Notes under the pieces: generated by a model
Database searches by the model: none
The model's input: only the letters and a program-made list of their open reading frames with translations
What the model was told of the DNA's origin: nothing
Origin: Hyalella azteca
Lineage: Eukaryota; Arthropoda; Malacostraca; Amphipoda; Hyalellidae
Direction of reading: 5' to 3'
Length of the DNA: 64,000 nt
Assembly: GCF_000764305.2 (NCBI RefSeq)
Contig: NW_025943855.1
Coordinates: forward strand, 1-64,000
Position numbers and translations under genes: made by a program
Shown here: positions 56,901 to 64,000 of the stretch, piece by piece
Numbering within the stretch: position 1 is the first letter of the stretch
How the letters are laid out: each line of letters opens with the position of its first letter

Positions 56901-57863
56901 TATTTCTTTGTATTCCTTCTGGGATATTCAGGTTATTTACTATACTTATGATTATATTCTAATTGGTTAAATAAACTCTCTTCGTCTAGTCACTCTTTCT
57001 TTTTTTCGAATCACATCAATAGCTCTATGTTTTCTGATATTCTCTTAATTATGACAGAGGATTTCATTATTTTAAGGCCTAATTGATTTTAAACTGTACA
57101 TACCTTATGGTCACTCAATCTCTTCTTCGTTGCATCTCATTGACTTTACCATTTTGGGCCACTGTTGTTTGTTTCTATTTCGTACATCTTTTTTCACTGA
57201 TTTTTCGGTCTGCTTTTCTAATTTAAAGTTTTTTTTTATGTTTATATCTCATGGTTTAATGTTTATGTTCTTATTCTTTAGGGTATCAATAGAACAACTT
57301 TTTAGTATTTACAATTTTTCTCTGTGAGAAAAATGTTTTGTTCTGCGAGGAAAATGTTTCGTCATTATGGGGCTAAAGTGCACTCTAGTTCTCTCATTTG
57401 TCCGAGTAGAATGAAGCGTAGTTTACTTTTTAAATGGTGACATAGGGTAATCTTAGGATAGTTTCTACCGCAGTCCTACGAAAAAAAAATCTGAAAACGG
57501 ATGTTATTGTATGTTGTTGCCAGCCAAAGGCAATAAACGTTAATTTGATAAACCTCTTTCTTCGGCGCAGCAATAATAGAATATTTTACGCAACAAACTT
57601 TTTACCCTGAGCTTGCTAACACAAATCAGTGAAATGTGAAGTCAATTGATCGAAAGTTTATGTGTCACAGAATTGTGTTGCGGGTAAAAACCCTTAATTC
57701 ATCACACATGTCTCATCATATTTCTGATGAGATGTTGAATTTGTTTAACATCTTCCTGAACATGCTGCATTACTGAATTTTTTCAAGTTGTAGATGGGAT
57801 CGAGTAGCTCATGTTCACAGCCATTGACTCGCCTATTTTTCCGTGTTCTACACGCGCGTTCAC
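53901..57863. other. AT-rich, gene-free stretch
   Basis: No coding exon accepted; open frames (for example around 54909-55154 and 55529-55765) have no family match or coding composition. A short (TA)n run lies near 54033-54055. 56140-56330 is a degenerate tandem repeat (separate entry). Confidence 0.5.
56140..56330 (+). repeat. Degenerate tandem repeat, about 53-bp period
   Basis: Four degenerate units carry (g)atgttgtcgtacca and atctcattc/tcactcatcgtt. Clear repeats start at 56153 and 56206; two more are weaker. On the minus strand the units stay open as Gln/His-rich helical-looking peptide, but no splice or start signals support coding. Confidence 0.65.
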
Positions 57864-57891
57864 ATGACAAATGCTGCCGAGGGCCAGTACA
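57864..57891 (+). CDS. Possible small gene, first coding exon
   Basis: ATG followed by TNAAEGQY (9 codons) and then the strong donor GTAAGTAAC, leaving with 1 base. It fits the acceptor at 58940 in phase (A + TG gives Met). Tentative: short, no homology recognised. A second acceptor (58792) gives another short frame in the same phase. Confidence 0.3.
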
Positions 57892-58940
57892 GTAAGTAAC
57901 ACGTATTTTCATGCGCGATGTGATGAGGATATACTGATGATGTCAGTGTTCCTCTACGTACTTCTTTGCCTTGACTATTTTTTGAAGAAGAGTTATTTTT
58001 TCAATTGTTTCTCTCTATTGCGAAGTGTAGGTCTGGCTAGAAGTATTATTGCGTGTTAATGAAATAAATAACTATTGTCTGCTGCACTGGCTGTTTTTAA
58101 ACCTTCGGTGGCTTCATGATTGACATGCATATTGCAGATTTGATATTCATGTAACTGTGTAATGTTGTTTTTATTTCGTGTCGACGTTTCGTTTAACATG
58201 GTATCATATATTACATCCTCGGAGTCAAAAATGAAATTTAATTAATAATTATTGGGAAGCTACTTAGTTCGCACAAACGATTAAATTTGTGCAAATTAAT
58301 ATATGTTTTGAGCTATGAATTTTTAAGTATTCATTGGATCCAATACTGAACGATAAGCATGTGGGCTCGCAGTTACTAATCAACGTATGTTCCAGTCCCC
58401 ACCTTAACTTCCCACTGCTCGTGCGATTTGTCCATTATTGACTGAAAATTTGTTTTGTTTGCCATCGAAGTAATAATATGTTCCCTCAATAGGTGACATG
58501 CCCGAAACCATCACTGCCCAGCTCCCCATTGACTAGCTTGATCTCATTTATTAATCAATAAGGTAGCTTCAAACAATCGCGTTCTCGGCCTCGAGAATCG
58601 TGAGCCCTGACACGTCCATTGGATTAGATCATTAGAGTCATTTGACTAACTAGCACTCAGCGAGGAAGACGGGTGTGCCTATAATCGTCCGTCAATGCGT
58701 GAAATAATGACCAACTTCAATCAGACATAGCGTGGCTAACCTTTTTGAATATTATGCCTGCCACAACCCTGTTGTATCCATCCATTGCAGGAAATCAGCC
58801 CCTGATCGAACAGCCATCGTCGAAAACGACTATGGGACTTGAAACCTAAATTTGCAATCTGTTGATAATACTAGTCATATAATTCTTCGAGGTATATTTT
58901 CATCGTTTCAAAATAGTTTAAAAATAATTTTGCTTTGCAG

Positions 58941-59092
58941 TGTATTTAAGAAGAGCTCCGATGCCAGTTGGTCCGGAAGACCAATTCAATCCACAGCCTG
59001 ATTTTGCCAGTCTGCTCTCTAGCCACTCGCTTCTCTCAGCCAAGCTTTTATCTCGTGTTAGAGCCTGTGTATCGCTCAATCAATTAATATGA
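58941..59092 (+). CDS. Possible small gene, second exon to stop
   Basis: The acceptor is ttttgctttgcag. With the preceding exon the frame reads YLRRAPMPVGPEDQFNP then QPDFASLLSSHSLLSAKLL, ending TGA at 59090-59092: 59 residues in total. The composition looks protein-like, but no domain is recognised. It could be the first part of a larger gene if a donor within it (CGT|GTTAGA near 59054) is used. Confidence 0.3.
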
Positions 59093-59584
59093 AATTAATC
59101 ATCTCCTATTTGCTGAACCTGCCCCCTCACTCCCTTCGTGACTCCTATCAGTGGACTCGAGACATCAGCTGGTCTCGCGAGTATCCATTGTTGTGGCCCC
59201 ACTCCATCTCGGTTACACTGGGGTAAATGCCCACCTGTTTCGTTGTGTCGTTTTCCAATTTCCGATTCCCTTTTTTCCATGCTTGTGGTGTTGATGGAGT
59301 TATCGATCACCTCTTACTTGAGTGGGGCCGGTATGATTAGTGCCAACCGATGAAAATTTTCACGTCAGGTCCGGGGAGTAAATTTTCAAAAATTCGATAC
59401 ACAGGTTTTATGTTTTCTGGACGTTTCAGAACATTCTCTATCGGTTAGTTCGATCGAAAAATGAACTTTTCTGTTACCCGAATATGTTGGTGCGACGAAA
59501 TTTTTCTAAGTAAATATCAAAATTTTATATGTAAAATTACAAGTTTTCTCGACGTTTCAGATGATTTGCAGCCTTTTATTTTTC

Positions 59585-59690
59585 TGAACGTGGTCCGCCG
59601 GACCGGTCGGGTCCGGGTTTTAGTCACTCGGTCCGGGTCCGGCGGACCAGTCCGGGTCCGGGTTTTAGTCAGTACCGGAAAAATGTCATC
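59585..59690. repeat. GC-rich tandem and palindromic repeat (gtccgg words)
   Basis: Two units of about 45 bp share gtccgggttttagtca and contain the near-palindrome ggtccgccggacc. Very GC-rich for the region. Confidence 0.75.
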
Positions 59691-60210
59691 TCACGGTACT
59701 GAGTTCTACTGGAGCTGACGACATAGCGTTGGGGCTGGAACTTCCTTTCATTCTCAATTGAGCATTTAGCGGTGGGGAAAAGCTGATTTTAACGCTGGCT
59801 AGGTTGTTGTGGACTAAAACATGGCACACCTCTGCCTAGTTACTATTAACGTAATTGCGTGTTCTAGATACGTTGGGGGTCGCCTGCCGAAGACCACCAC
59901 TGCCCTGGATGTAATGGACTATCATGATTCCTGCCTTCCGGAACGTAGCCTTCAACACTTCAAGCCGTCCGTATCTAAGCCGTGTGTAGAACCAGCCCTC
60001 GGTCGAACGGCCACTCGTCGAAGGACGATAAATTTGGAACAGAACTTTGCTATCTGAAACCTAACCTTAGATACGGTGGGGAGCGCAGCCGTGCACCACC
60101 AATTTTGTGCACCAATAAGCCGTGAATCGAACGCCTTGGATCTCTCCGGACCTACACCAATCAGCCGTGCACCACTCGGCTTTAGTAGTATAGTATAGTA
60201 TCTTCGGCAT

Positions 60211-60250
60211 TAAATAAATAGGCCTGGATAGGCCTGTCGCCGATTCTTGT
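60211..60250 (-). mobile_element. SINE 3' fragment
   Basis: On the minus strand this reads aagaatcggcgacaggcct, the same tail box as in the SINE copies at 17453 and 63625. No head or body remains. Confidence 0.6.
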
Positions 60251-60370
60251 ACTTTTCTTGACTTGACTGGCCTTACGGACGGTAGATTTAAAATCGCTTC
60301 TAGATATCAGTTGTTCCGTAGGGTACGAGGCATTTTAAGACTGAACATATGCTTATGCATGGCCTTGTCA

Positions 60371-61020
60371 GGTAGACAGGAGATTAGTGGTGCATGATCT
60401 GCCAGCAATAAAGCCATGCTGACAGTCTGATAGAAGATGGTTAACAGTCAAGTGATCTATAATCCTATCCCTCATAACCGATTCCATCACCTTGCACACA
60501 ACACTTGTGAGACTTACAGGACGGTAGTTACCTGGGTTACTCCTGTCACCTTTTTTGAACAGGGGTGTCACTTGGGCTTGTTTCCAGTCGGCCGGCAAAG
60601 TCCCTTCGATTAAGGTTTTTCGAAAGAATACTGTTAAAGGGCCGGCCAGGACGGTTGCTAATTCGTTGAGCAATTTAGGGTGGAAACCGTCTGATCCAGA
60701 TGACTTGTTGGGATTCAGGGAGACCATGCGCTTGAGAACCTCCTCTTCATGTATCTCGAAACTAGTTAACTTCGAGTCCACTGGTCGCTCCTCAATAGCT
60801 GGAATACTGTTCAAGTCATCATCTGTGAAGACGCTGCTAAAGAACTGATTTAGAACATTGGCCTTGCCCTCGTCAGAAGATAGCTTCCGTTGATTTACAT
60901 TCAAATCGGCAATACCGTCCCTTGTCTTACTCTTCGAACTAGCATACAAGAAGAAGGCTTTCGGGTTCTTTTTCGAGTTTTTGGCAACGTTTTTTTCAAA
61001 ATTTTGATACGGTGGCTTTT
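60371..61020 (-). mobile_element. CR1/L2-like LINE reverse-transcriptase fragment
   Basis: Minus-strand frame (upper end about 61020) contains KNPKAFFLYASSKSKTRDGI, LNQFFSSVFTDDD, LNPNKSSGSDGFHPKLL, LPADWKQAQVTPLFKKGDRS then NPGNYRPVSLTSVVCKVMES, and LLSDCQHGFIAGRSCTTNLL. These are the fingers/early palm blocks of CR1/L2/Rex-type RTs. It stops at a TGA before the YADD palm; the endonuclease end is missing. The further upstream frame is inverted-repeat sequence. Confidence 0.8.
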
Positions 61021-61600
61021 TCCTCTTCCGGCCTTGTCCACCACCTGCCGTGCACCACCAGGCCGCGGATCGAACATGACTTCCAGGCATCGTTAAATTA
61101 CGTAATTTTACGTTCACCGCATCTGAGGTTAGGTTTCCGATAGCATAGTTCTGTTCCAAAATTTATCGTCCTTCGCCAAGTGGCCGTTCGACCGAGGGCT
61201 GGTTCGACCCACGGCCTAGATACGGACGGCTTGAAGTGTTGAAGGCTACGTTCCGGAAGGCAGGAATCATGATGGTCCATTACATCCAGGGCAGTGGTGG
61301 TCTTCGGCAGGCGACCCATACTGTGAACGTAAAATTACGTAATTTAACGATGCCCGGAGGTCATATTCGATCCGCGGCCTGGTGGTGCACGGCAGGTTTT
61401 ATGCCAGGCCGGAGGTGGACAAAGCCGAGTGGTTCACAACTGATTGGTGGATGTCCGGAGAGATCCAAGGCGTTCGATTCAGGGCTTGTTGGTGCACAAA
61501 ATTGGTGGTGCACAAAATTGGTGGTGCACGGCTGCGCTCCCTACGTTGGTGTGCCGTGGACCGTGGGTGATACGCCACGTACGATCGTCTCGCCACCTAC

Positions 61601-62875
61601 CTAGGCCACCTCTCCAGACAGATCAGCATCTAAGGTTAGGCGTTCGAATAAACTGCAATAAGCCATCATTTCATGCAATTTTAGTCAAGATAAAAATGTA
61701 TTTAATTTAGTGTTTGTCGTATTCCATGCATTTCGGAAATCAACGCAGTTGGAATCACTACGAAGAATATTTGAGACTTGTAAGCACTGTCGTGACTATT
61801 GACGAAATAGTCATCACTGTAATGAGCATGAGCCACATTGTAATAAGTATTAGGAAAACAGTTTCTTCTCTATCCCGCGGATTCAATAAATATAATAGCA
61901 TCAAAAAACTAATTCTCTTCGAGACAATGAATAGCACCTTTAATTGTCTGAAAAAAATTATTTTACATCATAATTAATGTGAATGCTACATTAACCTTAG
62001 CCGTCTCAGTAAGATAGTTTTTTTTAGGTCATACGAAACCACGAGCGAAAGGCTGTTCGTTGGGCATCTGAAGCGAAGATCATGTGACCTGATTAAGAGA
62101 ATAGGTCTGAAAGTTATTGTTAGCGTTCAGACGGTTTATTAATACTCAAAATTACACAACTATTTAACAATTCATTACTCATGTGCAACCAATTAAAGAA
62201 AAAAAAAATTGATGTTGCTTCTTCGCTGATAGTCTAAATTCGGTAGGAGGCCTTGAATTAGTAAAATAAAATGAGGATCGTTATCAAAAATCGCGCGTAT
62301 TTGCACCCAGATAGTAAGTGATATGAAATAATGTACCTATATTGTTTAAAACTTTCTCAATTCGATTTAATCCTTTACCGATTAAATCCGTTAATCCGGG
62401 TTAGCATGGGCTACGGTGCTGAATTTATAAACTATTTGTTCCTCCTGTGTGCATTGAATACGAAGTTTGTATCGACTGGCATTTTACGGGCAAATTTTTT
62501 TTTTGTGCACAATTTTAACTTGGAATAAATTTGCTCGAGGAAGAGTTCAATAGCTGTAGCTTTAAATAAAATAGAAAACACTCAAAATTTTCCCCTCCAA
62601 AATGACCGTATTGCGTGTTTAAAATTTTTGTTAAAATAATAGTATCTTTTACTGAATGCCTATATTTGCCGTGCATGTTAAATTGGCACTACAAAACAAT
62701 ATTGCTTCGAACAGTCGATATACTTTTATTCTGTATTTTTTTCATAGAGCATGAGCTTTTACTTCTCTTGTATGATTAGGTACGTATCAAGGGAATTATG
62801 TCGCATTTTTAAAATCGATCATACTTGAACAATGATGGATTCGATGTTGAATTCATTCAAAGTTGAATTCAAGTA
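61601..62875. other. AT-rich, gene-free stretch
   Basis: No coding exon or RNA gene recognised on either strand. Confidence 0.5.
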
Positions 62876-63082
62876 TTACTTATTTATGCGCATTTCTGCT
62901 TTGATTTTGTCGAGCATGAGTTTGCCGTAGTTAGGTTTGGAAAAGTCAGCTAGCGCATCCCGTGCCATGTCGTGCATGACGCTCGGCCACACGGTTTCAA
63001 ACTCTGCCAGACGTGCGACCGACTCTGCCGACCACAGCAGCAGACGACGAGTAGCTCTTCGTCCCGCAGCGCGGCTTCCTTC
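62876..63082 (-). CDS. Unknown minus-strand gene, terminal exon
   Basis: On the minus strand the exon follows acceptor atttcaaacag and runs 68 codons to TAA (62876-62878), phase 0. The translation includes RLLLWSAESVARLAEFETVW, then PSVMHDMARDALADF and KPNYGKLMLDKIKAEMRINK. It is GC-rich at its 5' part and joins in phase with 63333-63457. No family is recognised; the helix-rich FE.VWPSVMHDM stretch looks like an ordered domain. The plus-strand frame here is a shadow. Confidence 0.5.
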   Translation of the reverse strand, partial: EGSRAAGRRATRRLLLWSAESVARLAEFETVWPSVMHDMARDALADFSKPNYGKLMLDKIKAEMRINK

Positions 63083-63332
63083 CTGTTTGAAATTTTTTAA
63101 TTGTAGACTTTCAAATCATTTTTCAATTTGTGTGTCATTTCTCTAAAATTTAATAATTAGTGCGAAAGTTCATCTCGTATTCATACAACATATACAATGA
63201 AAATAACACGAAGAATTTTATGAATATTATTCAATACCTCAACGTTACGAAGGTTTAGATTTTGAAAATGCAGTTTCTATTTTTATCGTTTTTTTTTTCT
63301 TCGTTTTTTAGCGATATTTTGAAAATTTTTAC

Positions 63333-63457
63333 CTGAGTAGCAGCAGCTGCATCAGGTCGGTACTGCAGCGCTTCTTTCCCTATAAGCTCCTGGAGGTGGG
63401 GTGCTCCCAAACTCCCTCCCCCCTCCCCACTTGGCTCTCCTCCGCCGCTGCCTCCCT
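63333..63457 (-). CDS. Unknown minus-strand gene, penultimate exon
   Basis: Minus strand: acceptor tttgcgcag, donor CTCAG|GTAAAA; enters with 2 bases and leaves in phase 0. It encodes a Gly-rich linker (GSGGGEPSGEGGGSLGAP) followed by HLQELIGKEALQYRPDAAAA and TQ. GC-rich, purine-heavy, contrasting with the AT-rich flanks. Earlier exons would lie beyond the right edge. Confidence 0.5.
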
Positions 63458-63589
63458 CTGCGCAAATAGCTTTTAGTCACTTGGAGATTATTACGTAATG
63501 TTGTTTAACGCCAGCTGGATGCGACAATTTTTATTCCTGATTTGAAAAAACAGATTAATTCAACATAAATTCTATATCATCTGATAGCA

Positions 63590-63815
63590 GTTGATAGCGG
63601 TTTAAGCGTTTAATAGGCCGCAGGCATGTCGCCGATTCTTAACAGCGCAGAACATTCACTGCTTGTTGCAAACACGCAACGCACTGCTCCAATTTCGCTT
63701 TGCCTAACCGCCTGGCCTCCTTGCTGATTCTGACCAGAAACTGGCGTGCAGAGCGTGGATCGAATCCGCACCTCTCTACTTCAATCCTAGTACCCGGAAC
63801 TGTTACAATTTTACC
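63590..63815 (-). mobile_element. tRNA-derived SINE, copy 2
   Basis: Read on the minus strand this holds a B-box-like ggattcgatccac, body tttctggtcagaatcagcaa and aaggaggccaggcggtta, and tail gaatcggcgacatgcctg then ttaaacgcttaaaccgctat, matching 17253-17487. Confidence 0.8.
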
Positions 63816-63961
63816 GGTGATGGGCGATCTCAAACTAATCAATGCAACACTTTGTTACAGTAAGCTAGTCCACGAGCGAGTCAACCGTGACTCGCTGGAA
63901 ACGAATCTTCAAGTTGCCCAGCAACTGACATGTGTGCCAATTGCTTAAATTCATCTCGGCA

Positions 63962-64000
63962 TTTTAGCGCATTTTCTCATTTATGTAAAAAGCCGCTATT
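63962..64000 (+). repeat. Short foldback repeat, copy 3 (cut by window edge)
   Basis: Begins ttttagcgcattttctcatt like copies 1 and 2 and continues to the window end. Confidence 0.75.

Larger units (their letters stand above)
59870..61600. repeat. Cluster of nested inverted repeats around a LINE fragment
   Basis: Three inverted pairs: 59870-60060 with 61140-61325 (about 190 bp, over 90% alike, sharing cagggcagtggtggtcttcg); 60060-60190 with 61415-61570 (sharing ggtgcacaaaattggtggtg and gagatccaaggcgttcgatt); and 61037-61114 with 61319-61397 (sharing aaaattacgtaatttaacga and gatccgcggcctggtggtgc). Possibly pieces of an inverted-repeat DNA transposon; no transposase seen. Confidence 0.8.

Noticed and set aside
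60368..61159. 263-codon minus-strand frame as a host gene
   Set aside because: RT motifs identify a LINE; the N-terminal 40 or so codons are inverted-repeat sequence read through.

Overview
The window looks like AT-rich arthropod genomic DNA, probably from a crustacean. That is inferred from gene style, a retroelement mix of Penelope-like, RNase H-bearing LINE, CR1/L2-like and mariner remnants, and very many minisatellites; it was not tested by any search. There are no bacterial operon features. Genes are split by introns whose GT/AG sites and phases can be followed by eye.

Layout. (1) 1.6-15.0 kb, + strand: a receptor guanylate cyclase. Six exons are visible: the end of the kinase-homology domain, the dimerisation helix, the first and last parts of the cyclase domain, and a roughly 437-residue tail ending in a PDZ-ligand-like STML. 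The middle cyclase exon is not visible. Two of its 5' splice sites have been amplified into intronic minisatellites. (2) 19.0-19.6 kb: a two-exon unknown coding segment. (3) 20.2-26.3 kb: retroelement remains. These are an RNase H LINE 3' end, a Penelope-like element with RT and GIY-YIG parts plus a hammerhead-like motif, and a LINE ORF1. (4) 26.7-35.1 kb, + strand: a four-exon C2H2 zinc-finger gene with 13 fingers, one frameshift, and a third exon present twice inside a 1.16-kb direct repeat that brackets a LINE insertion. (5) 36.4-44.0 kb: a minisatellite, then the 5' UTR monomer array of a LINE, then most of a rearranged LINE (endonuclease, RT, RNase H) around a 1-base N. (6) 50.0-53.9 kb, + strand: a complete four-exon Ykt6 R-SNARE gene, the best-supported gene here. 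(7) 57.9-63.5 kb: a possible small two-exon gene (+), a cluster of inverted repeats holding a CR1/L2-like RT fragment, and the last two exons of an unknown minus-strand gene. A tRNA-derived SINE family (two copies and a fragment) and a short foldback repeat (three copies) are scattered across the window.

The genes show no functional link to each other. The guanylate cyclase would make cGMP at the membrane, Ykt6 is a membrane-fusion SNARE, and the zinc-finger protein is a likely DNA-binding factor. The most unusual signals are the minisatellites born from exon/5' splice-site junctions, the duplicated zinc-finger exon, the LINE with tandem 5' monomers, and the Penelope remnant with a ribozyme-like motif. 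Single Ns at 2324, 11761 and 40762 all sit inside or at the edge of repeats, so some structures may be assembly collapses or joins.
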